A DNA stretch of 64,000 bases, taken from the NCBI RefSeq assembly GCF_905163445.1, contig NC_053190.1, positions 6,450,501 to 6,514,500 on the forward strand, read 5' to 3'. Each line of letters opens with the position of its first letter. Positions within the stretch are counted from its first letter, which is position 1. The translations under genes were made by a program, and so were the position numbers. Positions 1 to 10,119 of the stretch are shown piece after piece. This DNA comes from Pararge aegeria. Lineage: Eukaryota > Arthropoda > Insecta > Lepidoptera > Nymphalidae. The notes below the pieces were generated by a model. It did no database searches. It had not been told where the DNA came from and saw only the letters and a program-made list of their open reading frames with translations.

Positions 1-164
1 TACAAATTAGAATGTACAAATTCCAAATTGCCTGAAAACAACTTGATACATTTTTATAATTTTGTATACTGGTCAATTAAATAATGAGGTGGAGTGTAAC
101 AGTTTACAATTGTAACCAGCATCCTGGCGCAAGTTACGTTTGTAAGCTGGCTTACAATATGAAA

Positions 165-345
165 AGGCCACTAATTTTTTTTAGTGTGAGCGTGGGTAAA
201 TAACCAGCCACGGGCAAATCCTCCTACTAGACCAGACCAGAGATACCTAAGCCAGAAGTTATGAATTCTCATATTTCCGTGCCGGGTTGCGAACCCAGGA
301 CTTACTATTTAAAACCACAGCGCGCGCCACTACGCCAAAAGTTCA
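165..345 (-). repeat. tRNA-derived SINE (TGGTCTGGTC body family)
   Basis: On the minus strand an A-box-like TGGCGTAGTGG near 340-325 and a B-box-like GGTTCGCAACCC near 293-283 are followed by CTGGTCTGGTC and GGAGGATTTGCCCGTGGCTGG. This is the head and body order of a common lepidopteran SINE. The 3' end is not defined; the body fades near 165. Confidence 0.65.
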
Positions 346-934
346 TGTTTCATCTCAAACATTTTTGTCATTAATAGTTACCTACTTGTAAAATATCATA
401 ACCTTTGTGCGAGTGCTAACATTACGTATCAAAGACTTGCTGTATATCTATTTGGGAGTGGAAAATTTTAAATGAATACAAACACTCGCCAAAGACTCGG
501 GAACCTGGAATTACCACCTCACAAACATTTGTCAAGCACTTCTACTACATTTCTCCGCAGCTTTCTAATTATGATCGCAACCAATAACGGAATATCAAAT
601 TTTAAACAGTTGCTAATTTTACTCTTCATTGCTAATTAGAATTGCAAGTAGGAAGGGTCATTTTCTCTTGGGATTTAAATAAGGCGCTAGCAAAACGTAG
701 ACACTTTGTCACCGACATAAGACACCGTTTCAGGAAACTGTGATCCCAGTGTCCAGTTACGCTAACTGGGCACATTCGATATCATTAGATAGCACGACAC
801 GAGTAAGTAAGTGGACACTTGTGGGTAGCGATTATTTTATTTTAAAAACTGTACACAGTATGATGCTTCAATTTCACACTGATAAAACTAAAACGTTTCT
901 AGTTACTTACACTGAAACTGTTGGCTTGACGATT
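346..934. other. No feature recognised
   Basis: AT-rich sequence. A 120-codon open frame starting at 740 shows no family motif, and its end lies inside the foldback element that follows, so I do not call it a gene. Confidence 0.5.
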
Positions 935-1319
935 AGTGTCCGTTCACACAGACTGGCTTGGACCGGAGAGCGGATTTTGATATCGATTAAAATAGAGTGT
1001 TGGATAAGGTTGGATAAAGTTAAAATAAGGTTTAATTTTAAATACCACCTCTTTTTGAGAATGACGGAGAGCAAACCTTACGCGGTTAGTGTGAAAAAAT
1101 AAAAGGAGCCGACCGGCTACGAATGATTTCTGATGACACGCTCTTCCGCTCTCGCGCAGCCGAACAGGTCCGTTTGCGTACTCGTTGGCGCTCCATCCGG
1201 TCTATGTGAAACCAAGCTTGGTCGCTCCGGACAGTTCCAAAGGTACGCGCGCCGGAGGTCTGTGTGAAAAGAAGAGCACCGTCCGATTCTGTCCGAGCCG
1301 GTCTGTGTGAACGGACACT
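935..1319. mobile_element. Foldback / MITE-like element with 29-bp inverted ends
   Basis: Bases 935-963 and 1291-1319 are inverted copies matching at 27 of 29 positions, starting AGTGTCCGTTCACACAGAC. Internal pieces (around 1196-1215 and 1255-1268) repeat the GGTCTGTGTGAA motif. No clear target duplication is visible. Probably a non-autonomous DNA element; superfamily not assigned. Confidence 0.65.
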
Positions 1320-1444
1320 TTCGAATCGGCATTTGTTCAGTGGAAGCTTTTTTGAACCGCAATTATTGTAATTATGGCGCATTATAAAACATGCAACACA
1401 ACAAGTCCAGCTTTCGTCAGAAAATGGGGTCATCCGGGGTAGTA

Positions 1445-1500
1445 GGTACCTACGGCCATTCTTACTTCTGCCGCGAAGCAGCATTGCTGGGTTCGTCAAT
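1445..1500 (+). repeat. Fragment of a common lepidopteran repeat (TTCTTACTTCTGCCGCGAAGCAG motif family)
   Basis: Reads GGCCATTCTTACTTCTGCCG then GAAGCAGCATTGCTGGGTTC. Related pieces occur at 10128-10160, 20395-20490 and 40740-40860, and on the other strand at 55675-55830 and 57000-57220. The family is widespread in Lepidoptera; autonomous source not determined. Confidence 0.55.
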
Positions 1501-1645
1501 TACTACTATTAGAAGCAAAAAAGAGTATTTATGGGAAAATTATGTACATTTTGTATCACAATTACCAAATAACATACTAAGGTGTCATATCGATGTTGCG
1601 TAAAATGTTAAAAGGCATTCTATTTCCCGGGGTAACAAAATACCC

Positions 1646-4600
1646 TTTTTTTTTTTTTTTTTTTAAAGTGTATAGACAAGTGCTTGACTGCAATCACACC
1701 TGATGGTAAATGATGATGCAGCCTAAGATGAAGCGCGCTTGCCTAGAAGATGCCTATTCACTCTTGATTTGAAGGTACCCAGATTATAGGTATCAGGGAA
1801 GACGGAAGATGGGAGGGCATTCCAGGCCTTTGCGGTGCGGATCAGAAAGGAAGAAGCAAAACGCTTCGTACGTGTTGATGGTATTTCAACCACGTAACGG
1901 TGCAGATTCTTTCGGTGCCTCGCAGTTCGATGGTAGAAAGGAGATGGTTTGACCAAATCGAATAGCTCCTGAGCACACTCTCCGAAATGTATCTTGTAGA
2001 AAACAGCCAGACAAGCAACCTTGCGCCGGTGTTCAAGGCTTTGAAGTCTACTGACTACAAGGTCGTTGCCAATGAGTCTCCTAGCACGACGATCCACCGA
2101 ATCCAAAGCATCGAGCTGGTACTTGGCAGAGCAATCCCATAAATGGCTGCAGTACTCCATGCACGACCGAACCTGAGCTTGGTACAGGGTTAGAAGCTGT
2201 TCTGGCGTGAAGTAGCGCTTAACTTTGTTGAGGATGCCAAGTTTTTTGCCAGCAGTTTTAGCTTTGGACTCGATGCATTGTCCAAAGCTTAGATTGGACG
2301 AAATGCTGATACCTAGGAGCTCAATACTATTCGTGATTGGCACAGATACATTTCGGAAAGTCGGAGTTAGGGGGAACGGACTCCGTTTGGCGGAAAACAA
2401 ACACGCTTGGGTTTTGGAAGCATTAAACTGTACCAGATTAGTGTCACCCCAATCGGACACCTCGCTTAAGGCCAGATTAACGCGTTCCACCAAGGCCTCT
2501 CTGAGCACAAGAGTTTCGTCTCCACTAGCTCGTGGACTGGACATGTATCTAGCCGTCACAGTGCTGTCATCTGCATACCCAAAGATGCCGGGTTTTAACA
2601 GATCATTTATATGCAGCAGGAAGAGCGTAGCGGAAAGAACCGATCCCTGAGGGACACCAGCGTTGATGGCCATTAGGTCAGACGAGGACCCATCGACGAC
2701 AACCCGAAAAAATCGTCCACTCAAGAAATCAGCGATCCAGTTGCAAAAACTAATGGGTAACCCGTAGGCTGGAAGCTTGTGCAGAAGACTTTCATGCCAG
2801 ACACGATCAAAAGCTTTCGATACATCGAGTGAAACGGCGAGCGCTTCACCGTGCTTATCCATGGCTTCACCCCAGATGTGCGTGGCATACACTAAAAGAT
2901 CCCCTGTTGACCGATTTCGTCGAAAACCGTACTGACGGTCTGACAGGAGTTCGTTGTTTTCTAGGTATGCCAGAAGTCTGTTATTAAGTACACGCTCCAG
3001 ACTTTTACATAATAAAGAGGTGATAGCAATTGGTCTGTAGTTAGATGGGTCGGCACGGCTACCCTTTTTTGGAACAGGTTGCACGTTGGCAATCTTCCAA
3101 GCTTTCGGGACCTGAGTGGTTTTAAGGGAGAGGCGGTATAAACGTGTTAGAATAGGAGACAATTCGGGAGCACAGGTTTTAAGAACCACTGCTGGAATTC
3201 CGTCTGGACCACTGGCTTTATTCACATCCAGATTGCGGAGCACTTTTAAAACCTCACACTGTCGAATGCGTATCTCTGGCATGACAGAGTCACAAAAAGG
3301 TATGGTTGGTGGTGAGGCACTTCCTGAATCTAGCTGTGAATTAGCTGCAAACAGAGATCCTAAGAGGTTAGCTTTATCTGTTGCAGTAAAAGCCAGAGAC
3401 CCGTCAGGTTTCAAAAGGGGTGGCAGCGAAGGACGGCAAAAATTCGTTTCGATGGACTTCGAAAGGGACCAAAAAGCTTTACTACCACGTGGATAAGAAG
3501 CTAATTTTGCCCCGATACGTATGGTGCGACTAAAACGAGCTCTTTTTAGTACCTTCTTGTAGGACTTGGCGGCTAAGTTAAAAGCTCTCTTCTTGGCGGT
3601 GATATCCGGAGCTTTTTTTGAACGGGCTTCAGCCCACGCTGCAAACGCTGTATCTTTATGTGCCTCGGCTTGGGCACACTCAGCGTTATACCACCGTGGA
3701 ACCCTGCCATCGAGTGATACGTCAGCGAATGGAATAAAGTATTCCATGGCTTGCATTATGACCTCCGATAAAGCTTTTTCACTGCTCGACGGATCATTAG
3801 ACGAGAAGCATACTTGCCGCCAAGGAAAAGATGCAAAAAAATGCCGCATCTCGTCCCAATCTGCTGACTTGTATCGCCACACCCGTCTGATTCCAGTAGA
3901 ACCGGAGTCCAGGGGGTGATAGTTTGACACTGACCTAACCAAACAGTGATCAGAAGTGCCCAAGGGAGCTCTAACTGATACTGAAAAACGGTCTGGGTCG
4001 GTAGTCAGCAGAAGGTCTAGGCAATTAGGTGTGTGGCCGTCAATATCAGGTACCCGTGTTGCCTCTTGGACTAGCTGAGAGAGATCTAGCGATAAGGCAA
4101 ATTTAAGCGCCTCTCTCCCGGCGTGGTCGGTGTTCTGGTATGGGAATAGCCAGTCCTGGTGGTGAGCGTTAAAGTCACCCAGAAAAACCATTTGGGCAGT
4201 CGGATACCGACGCTGTACGGTGTCAGCCGTTTCACTGAGATACTGAAACATCCGCGTCGTCTCCTGGTCACCACTATGTGAGCGATAAGTACAGGCGTAA
4301 ACAATCTGATCCGTACCTGTATCCAATAGACACCACATGATTGAGAAGTTGGGTACCTCCAAGTTACGGAGACGCCGGCAACAGACGTCATTACGTGCGA
4401 ACATACAGACCCCGGCACGAGGTTTAAAATTATGCTCAAGTGAATACCCTGGGTACTGAAGATACGCTACATCAGTTGGAACCCCAATTTGTGTCTCCGT
4501 AAGAAAAAGTAAATGCGGCCTCTCAGTCTCCAGATGATGGTGGACTGCACAGAGATTAGAGTGTATTCCTCTTATATTTGAGAAATGCACTTTTAAGGAG

Positions 4601-5100
4601 AGGAGGTGCAACCGCTGTGTATACTTACTTTTCTTCATTTTGCGTGTCATTTGATGTAAAGGGTGAATAGGAAAAGGGATGGCAGTTATACGAGGCGCGA
4701 CGTTTGTAGACTCCTCAATCCACGAAGATACCACACTAAAAGGAAGACTCGACTGGAGACTGCGGGGACGCCCGAACCCCCCTGGGAATCACCATCGGGT
4801 CCTCTCTCTGGTCGTCAACCAGCACGATGGAAGCCATCCCAGGATTTTTCGCTAGTTGGCGGGGCAGCCTTTCATAGGTGACGAACCTATTAGTTGGGCC
4901 CCCTACTACCTGCGGTCGGCCAGCGGTGCACCGTGCTTCGGATCCCGCTAGCCTCCAATTCGAGGCGTCCAGTGTAGTTACCCCGTGGATCGGATCCTGT
5001 CATTAAACGCAACGCAACTGTACATACCCATCCCCTTTAGATAAGCTACTACGAGCATCGTTCCGGAACACGACAAATCGCATCAGTCAACTGACACAAT
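1646..5100 (-). mobile_element. Non-LTR retrotransposon (CR1/jockey-like LINE), near full length
   Basis: A minus-strand element whose 3' end is a run of 19 A (T at 1646-1664 on the plus strand). Before it lies a short 3'-UTR (1665-1722) reading CATCTTAGGCTGCATCATC and ending near TTGTCTATACACTTT. The ORF fills 1723-4734. GC-richer sequence from 4740 to about 5100 is probably its 5'-UTR; a body typical of a lepidopteran SINE lies above it (5104-5175). I found no convincing target-site duplication, so the 5' edge is unclear. Confidence 0.85.
1723..4734 (-). CDS. LINE ORF2: apurinic-type endonuclease plus reverse transcriptase
   Basis: An unbroken frame of 1003 residues. The endonuclease domain is about residues 46-270: SNIRG (Asn 53), LTETQ (Glu 80), GDFNAHH (186-192) and SDHCLV (261-266) are the expected catalytic and metal-binding positions. 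The reverse transcriptase domain is about 540-800: PKKGSRADPSNYRPI, QYGFRRNRST, SLDVSKAFDRVWH, GVPQGSVLS and the catalytic YADD at 720-723. The C-terminal part, with YFTPEQLLTLYQAQVRSCM and WNALPSSVF, is typical of the CR1/jockey group. The enzyme would nick genomic DNA and copy the element's RNA at the nick. No RNase H domain is seen, and no ORF1 was found upstream. No frameshift or stop breaks it, unlike every other LINE piece here, suggesting recent insertion. The clade within CR1/jockey is not settled; a lepidopteran Zenon-type CR1 is one candidate. Confidence 0.93.
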   Translation of the reverse strand: MVSSWIEESTNVAPRITAIPFPIHPLHQMTRKMKKSKYTQRLHLLSLKVHFSNIRGIHSNLCAVHHHLETERPHLLFLTETQIGVPTDVAYLQYPGYSLEHNFKPRAGVCMFARNDVCCRRLRNLEVPNFSIMWCLLDTGTDQIVYACTYRSHSGDQETTRMFQYLSETADTVQRRYPTAQMVFLGDFNAHHQDWLFPYQNTDHAGREALKFALSLDLSQLVQEATRVPDIDGHTPNCLDLLLTTDPDRFSVSVRAPLGTSDHCLVRSVSNYHPLDSGSTGIRRVWRYKSADWDEMRHFFASFPWRQVCFSSNDPSSSEKALSEVIMQAMEYFIPFADVSLDGRVPRWYNAECAQAEAHKDTAFAAWAEARSKKAPDITAKKRAFNLAAKSYKKVLKRARFSRTIRIGAKLASYPRGSKAFWSLSKSIETNFCRPSLPPLLKPDGSLAFTATDKANLLGSLFAANSQLDSGSASPPTIPFCDSVMPEIRIRQCEVLKVLRNLDVNKASGPDGIPAVVLKTCAPELSPILTRLYRLSLKTTQVPKAWKIANVQPVPKKGSRADPSNYRPIAITSLLCKSLERVLNNRLLAYLENNELLSDRQYGFRRNRSTGDLLVYATHIWGEAMDKHGEALAVSLDVSKAFDRVWHESLLHKLPAYGLPISFCNWIADFLSGRFFRVVVDGSSSDLMAINAGVPQGSVLSATLFLLHINDLLKPGIFGYADDSTVTARYMSSPRASGDETLVLREALVERVNLALSEVSDWGDTNLVQFNASKTQACLFSAKRSPFPLTPTFRNVSVPITNSIELLGISISSNLSFGQCIESKAKTAGKKLGILNKVKRYFTPEQLLTLYQAQVRSCMEYCSHLWDCSAKYQLDALDSVDRRARRLIGNDLVVSRLQSLEHRRKVACLAVFYKIHFGECAQELFDLVKPSPFYHRTARHRKNLHRYVVEIPSTRTKRFASSFLIRTAKAWNALPSSVFPDTYNLGTFKSRVNRHLLGKRASS

Positions 5101-5103
5101 CAG

Positions 5104-5311
5104 TCATTTTGCGGCGCGGTTTTGCTCGCAGGGTGGTAATTCTAGCCACGGCCGAAGCCTACCACCTAAGAAAAAAAAAAAAAAACCCTTGATCCCTTTC
5201 CTGGAATACGGGTGGCAAAAAAAATTAAGCGCCTCGTGCTCACCCGTGGTCAACCGGGGGATGAACTGTTCTCCAGCATCATATATTCTTTTTTTTTTCA
5301 CTACTAGTTAC
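5104..5311 (-). repeat. SINE body fragment next to the LINE 5' side
   Basis: On the minus strand: GGTGGTAGGCTTCGGCCGTG, GCTAG and TTACCACCCT, the body motif also present at 34905-34985 and, diverged, at 165-260. It is followed by CGTGTTCCGGAACGATG at about 5073-5057, which also resembles that family. It may be a SINE into which the LINE inserted, or shared LINE 5' sequence. Confidence 0.5.
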
Positions 5312-5776
5312 ACAACATTCACATGTAAATCAGTAAATTGTGGGTGACCTAATTTGCAGGTTTGAAGGAGAACCGTTTTTTGGGATAAAAATGGCTTAAA
5401 TATTAACCCGGAGTAACAGCTACTGAATCAGCTACTGTTCTACTACTAATCGCATTTAAATCCGTTTAGTAGTTTCCACTTAATATGCTAACAGAGAAAC
5501 AGACCAGCAATCATTTTAAAAAAATATCTCGCTATTTAAGCTTCAACTGAATTAAACTTTCTAACAATATTAAATGTAGAACGCACTGTTTTATAATAAG
5601 TATTCAACCCCCAATTTCCCTCTATTATTATTACGTCAGTGCTCCTTGGGGTGGAATTTCAATTCCATTTATACCTACCTATACTTTATAAAGAATGCAC
5701 CTTTCAAAATTCATGTCTCTGGGACCAGCGTTTTAGGTTGTGCGTTCAGATTTTTCAGTCGTATTTTATTTCTTAC
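5312..5776. other. No feature recognised
   Basis: AT-rich, with short runs of A and T. No coding motif, RNA gene or clear repeat end seen. Confidence 0.4.
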
Positions 5777-5961
5777 TAGCTGTCCCGGCGAACTTCGTAC
5801 CGCGGATAATTTTTTTTTTATGAATGTTATATTTTAATTCTTATTTTCCTTTCCTAAGAAGAATCCAAAAAATCAAATATCATAAAAATTGGTCCAGCCG
5901 TTCTTGAGTTATAAATGGCGTAACTAACACAACTTTCTTTTATATACATAAGAATATAGAT
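5777..5961 (+). repeat. TAGCTGT-type lepidopteran repeat
   Basis: Begins CTAGCTGTCCCGGCGAACTT. It contains AAATTGGTCCAGCCGTTC and TTGAGTTATAAATGG, and ends TTTCTTTTATATACATAAG with AATATAGAT. Copies or parts recur at 24075-24475, 38525-38712, 43945-44275, 58683 onward and 60900-61000. A minus-strand terminus (TTCGTCCGCG motif) lies at 6318-6352. Confidence 0.6.
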
Positions 5962-6317
5962 TTATACTCTTTGTGGGTAGGATTTTCAAAAACGGGGATA
6001 CACATATTCTTTGTTTCATTATCAAAACCAAACATCCAAGTTTTGAGGACAATACTTGAACAATTAAAGACTGTTACACAAAATTATGTTTATTTTATAA
6101 CGTGGTTATTAAAAAAAAATCCTTTCTTAGTGTGCAGTTACGACATACAATAAACCTACTTTTTAAGTTTCTAACCCCAGCGGTTTAAGCTTTGCGTTCA
6201 TTATCCGTCAGTCAGGACTTTGAACTTATAATGAAACTGTAACTGGAAGATTTGTACATTTAATATATTTTGAAGAGTTTGATTGAGATTTTTTTTTTGA
6301 TTGATTTTTTTTAAGTC

Positions 6318-6352
6318 GACATATTCGCGGACGAAGCCGCGCGGGTCCGCTA
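6318..6352 (-). repeat. Terminus of a TAGCTGT-type repeat
   Basis: On the minus strand: TAGCGGACCCGCGCGGCTTC followed by GTCCGCG, the conserved start of the family listed at 5777-5961. Only this end is recognisable. Confidence 0.5.
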
Positions 6353-6504
6353 ATCAATTATAAGACCAAATAATGTGCACACAAAAGATAAGTGGTGGTG
6401 TAGTGTGCGCTTAGCATTAAGTTAGAACTAACTTCTAAAGATCTATAGGCACTTTCATAGAATCGATTACGTTACGATTATACAACAAAACAACATCCGC
6501 GACT

Positions 6505-6534
6505 CACGTGCGCACGTGCCCACGTGCCCACGTG
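6505..6534. promoter_or_regulatory. Four CACGTG palindromes at exact 8-bp spacing
   Basis: CACGTG occurs at 6505, 6513, 6521 and 6529. This is an E-box core (bHLH factors such as CLOCK/CYCLE or Myc/Max), but the exact 8-bp period also fits a small tandem repeat. No gene is recognised next to it. Confidence 0.4.
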
Positions 6535-6837
6535 CTCCTGCTTACCTTAAACAACCTTGATAAATAAATATAACAAGTTTAATAGTTAGGTTGATGTTTG
6601 ATTTAAGATGTTTTTAGGAAGTTTGTGGAAGTTTTCACAATTATTCCTCCATTACAACTCATATTTAAGTATATTTGGTATATTAAGATATGTATTAGTA
6701 TATATATTTTTTATATTTATCAATAGTATTTTTTTTTATTTGTGTAGTCTGGTTTATGTATTAGTATGTAGATATTCGTATGTATATACTAAATAGTGTA
6801 CCCCACCTATTTGTTTTCTTTTTAGCTTTCCTAATCC

Positions 6838-6945
6838 TAAGGTTGCCTGGCAGAGATCGCTACTTCTTCATGTGTTTGTTCTTTTTTTGTCTCGTTTTTC
6901 TGAGTGGTGTACAAATAAAGAGTATAAGTAAATAAATAAAATACA
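6838..6945 (+). repeat. LINE 3' tail fragment (AGGTTGCCTGGCAGAGATCGC family)
   Basis: Reads AAGGTTGCCTGGCAGAGATC, then TGTACAAATAAAGAGTATAA and an AAATA-rich tail. The same tail is seen at 8590-8640 and 63252-63375 with the added AAGGCCGCCTTTG-type motif. No coding part is attached. Confidence 0.6.
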
Positions 6946-8150
6946 AATGGACATAGTTACACGAAAATGACTCTAAACACATTAAGGTCATTTTGTGTCC
7001 TTTGGGGCCTTACAAATTAATTTGGCTTAACGTTGGAATAGTTATAAATGTTTTTAATGGTCTGACACTCGAAAGGTGCTGCCTGTTTAAATGTAAGACT
7101 GCTCTTTTTGTCTCTCTTCTAGAGAGGTAATTCGAGCAATAACCCACGACACGACGCTGTTCCAATGCAGGTAAGCTGGTTATATCGATGATTACATGCT
7201 ATTGATTATAACTGAGACCGACGGTTTAACGTACTCTGCACTTAATTTATATGGGCCGATGATAAAAAATTTCAGATGGAAAAATTCAACACCTAAACAT
7301 TACATTATTGGCATGTCCCAGGACTTGAACCCTGGACGTCGTAATCTGAACTCGAACACACTGACGACAATACCGACTGATTAGCTGTTTATTTTTGTAT
7401 AACACTCACATTTTTATTCATCTTTGGAGTCAATCGTTCTAAAGAGCATGGAGGCGAAGTCACGAACAGAAACTAATAAATAAAATATTAAGATTTCCAC
7501 TAACGAAACTTTTTATTAATGAGCCACATGGTTTATACGCGGCTTATACCTTACAAGTTGTTAGGTAATAATTATTATTATAGTCGTCAGAAATGCACTA
7601 TTAACGATGCGTGTTTACCTACCGACATTGAGATGTTAGTGAGATTACATTTAGAGTCCGCACTGGCACTCAAGACAAGAGCCCAGAGCACTCCATTTGA
7701 CTGATGTCCACAGGGAATCTAGTCCGGTTGAATCGTTTGACCTTTATTATAGGCTATAGACGATGAAACCTACGTATCGATGAAACACAACAAAAACAAT
7801 GTTTGCATTACAACGCGTTTTTTAGTTACGCTCTCGCCAGGTATTCAACCTGTAGAGGTAATAACGTATTACTGCCTGCCGGAATAAATTATTAATAAAC
7901 AACAAATTACCTGCAATACTACGTCGCGCCTATTTCCTCTCCAAGGTATTCCACAATCTTGATATGCAACAACAACAGTGCCATTTATATTTAAAAAGTG
8001 TTTTTAAATAAATCGCCATCAGTTCTGATATCTAATCGACATGAAGCTTTTTTTTCTGGGTAAGTATGTATTAATAAATGAATAGAGGTATATTGAGTAG
8101 GTACCTACTTTGGCACTGGTTTGGTTAAGTATAACTCAAATTTAAATCAA
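6946..8150. other. Gene-free AT-rich sequence
   Basis: Apart from the SINE remnant at 7316-7382, I see no motif, splice-linked exon or repeat end that I can name. Confidence 0.4.
7316..7382 (-). repeat. tRNA-like SINE remnant
   Basis: On the minus strand GGGTTCAAGTCCTGGGACAT resembles a B box of a tRNA-derived SINE. The A box is weak and no cloverleaf can be drawn, so it is not called a tRNA gene. Confidence 0.35.
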
Positions 8151-8277
8151 ATAGATGGCAACCGTACGTACAAATAAATATATTACAACAATACTCACAT
8201 TGCCATCTAGCCTGAAATTATACGTAGCTTTAACTAAGATAACTGATGAATTTTAATGAATAACATACATAAATACG

Positions 8278-8685
8278 CTGTGGAATGCACTCCCTGACGA
8301 TATTCGTCGCTCTAAATCCCTAGCTATTTTCAAAAGCCGTGTTAGACATAAATATTTGTCATTATAATTTTGTTGTTCGTATATGTGTACTTATATATCT
8401 ATAGTAAATATATATAAATATTTATTATTGTATATATATATATATATATATATAAATTTATATCTTATTTTATTTATCTCTTTTAATAATTTATTATATT
8501 AGTTATTAGTAGTATGTACTTAAGTGTGTAAATTTATGTATTGTTTATTGTAATTTCGATTAACCCGTCTCTCATGTATTATTGTGTACTATCGTTAAGG
8601 TTACCTGGCAGAGATCACTTTTAGTGATAAGGTCGCCTTTTGCTTTAATTTTTTTTTTAAAGTATTTTTGTAATTTCTCCTTTAC
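8278..8685 (+). mobile_element. 5'-truncated LINE: last 29 codons of the RT ORF plus 3' tail
   Basis: Bases 8278-8367 encode LWNALPDDIRRSKSLAIFKS followed by RVRHKYLSL and a stop, the conserved C-terminus of CR1/jockey ORF2 (compare WNALPSSVF in the intact LINE). The 3'-UTR follows with a (TA)n run at 8430-8456 and the tail motif GGTTACCTGGCAGAGATCAC near 8600. Nothing upstream of the C-terminus is present, as expected for a truncated reverse-transcription product. Confidence 0.75.
8430..8456. repeat. (TA)n microsatellite
   Basis: About 13 TA units within the 3'-UTR of the truncated LINE. Confidence 0.85.
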
Positions 8686-8790
8686 TACGCAATAAAGATA
8701 TTCATGAACATCACACAAACATATTCCAGTTGTGGAAATTGATCCCACACCCTTGGACTCAGAAAGCTGGGTCACTAAAATCAGGGTGCG

Positions 8791-9983
8791 CTAATCGGCG
8801 ATGATGGCGATAACCAGTAGTTATATTAAATCAATGGCGATAACTACATACGGATACATTTAAACTAAAGCTATTTGGATTACACCTAACATTTTCCTAT
8901 ACGGAATAATGTATATCACTTACAGCTTCCCACGATTGCGACTGATGAGTACATTATTGGCATACGTACTTTAATCCACTATTCTACACAATATACCCTG
9001 ACCTACCGCGTCGCATCGCATACTCTTAAAGTTAACCTAACCTTTACACAGATTGTATAAATGATAATAAAATGTATTTCTAGGGATTAGCGCGTTCTAA
9101 CAACAAAACAAAAGATTCAGCTTTATTATTAATATGAATATGTTGGTAATAAATCCAGACAGCACAGGGTGTTTTAATGTAATAACTTACCAAGAGTTTC
9201 GGGACGCCGTTATTCAGGGGCCCCTGGTTATGCTCAAATATTGTTCTCTATAGGCACTTTTATGATAAATTGGAATACTGAATTCACGTTCTCGTTTTAT
9301 TTTCAGGAATAGTTTTTCGGCAGAGCCGTTACGAGATTGATTTTTTTTCTTCTTGTTTTGTTAAATGACGTAGTGCCACAACAGCACAAAACGAAAATCT
9401 GATGTAACGATATCAACTCAATGCACTTAGCCAGTGTCAAGTAGCTTATTGGTCACGAAGGCAGACGTCACTTGTCAAAATGACAATCGGCTCATACAAA
9501 GTACAGTATTTTCTCAGCGTTCCGCTTATGGAAGACTTTAATAAATCCCCAAAATTAAGAATGAATAAAAATTGGGAAGAGAGCAAAATGCAGTTTCATG
9601 AAAAAATTAAAAAATAATAGTACTGAACTAGTTTTTAGTGGCTTTATAATATTATTGCTGGCTCAGTCAGTTAAACTAGTTCTCAGAAACACAGGGAACA
9701 CGTTAAGCCTAGGATAAAAGATAAAAGATAAAATAAAAATTTATTGGTCACACAAAGCGCATCCAGATACCCAGGTAGTTATTAGACTTCGAGTGGTAGA
9801 GCTTTTGTGACAGTTTGTTCGGAGCATGCTTATCTAACTCCGCATGCTGCTCCGCCTACGTACGCGTGTATTTAAATACACTTGTTTAACTAATCCTATT
9901 CCCTTATCCTACCTATATTATAAATATCAAAGTAGATAGTTTTGTGATAGAGCTCGTGTGAAAGCACTACCGGCTACCGCCAT
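8791..9983. other. Gene-free sequence
   Basis: No coding or RNA motif recognised. Short A-rich stretch AAAGATAAAAGATAAAATAA near 9717. Confidence 0.4.
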
Positions 9984-10119
9984 CAGTGGCGTGCATAGAT
10001 GCAAAAAACTATGTCTATCCCAAAATTGATAATAATTTAACTCTTGAGGAGGACTGTTTATTTTAAGCCATCTTTCTGCTTTATACCTACCCTGGTCACA
10101 AACCCAGTGCACGCCAGTG
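9984..10119. mobile_element. hAT-like MITE, 136 bp, with perfect 8-bp target duplication
   Basis: The left end is CAGTGGCGTGCATAGATGC and the right end, read in reverse, is CACTGGCGTGCACTGG (11 of 12 terminal bases match). The 8-mer ACCGCCAT flanks both sides exactly (9976-9983 and 10120-10127). A CA(G/C)TGGCG terminus and an 8-bp duplication are hallmarks of hAT elements. Too short to code for a transposase. Confidence 0.8.

Larger units (their letters stand above)
8160..8790 (-). repeat. GGCCGAGTGGCGCA-type SINE, split by a LINE insertion
   Basis: The 3' half is at 8160-8275 (GCCATCTAGCC, ACTAAGATAACTGATGAA, ACATACATAAATAC) and the 5' half at about 8690-8775 (TTCATGAACATCACACAAAC, CCAGTTGTGG, CCTTGGACTCAGAAAGC). 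Both lie in the same orientation. The part between them in intact copies is replaced by LINE sequence at 8278-8685. Confidence 0.65.

Noticed and set aside
740..1102. 120-codon plus-strand open frame
   Set aside because: No family motif, and its 3' part runs into the inverted end of the foldback element at 935.
1086..1499. 137-codon minus-strand open frame, Arg/Ser-rich
   Set aside because: Falls within the foldback element and a repeat fragment; composition follows the repeated GGTCTGTGTGAA motif.
2225..3919. Long plus-strand open frames opposite the LINE
   Set aside because: Shadows of the minus-strand endonuclease/RT frame, which has all the conserved motifs.
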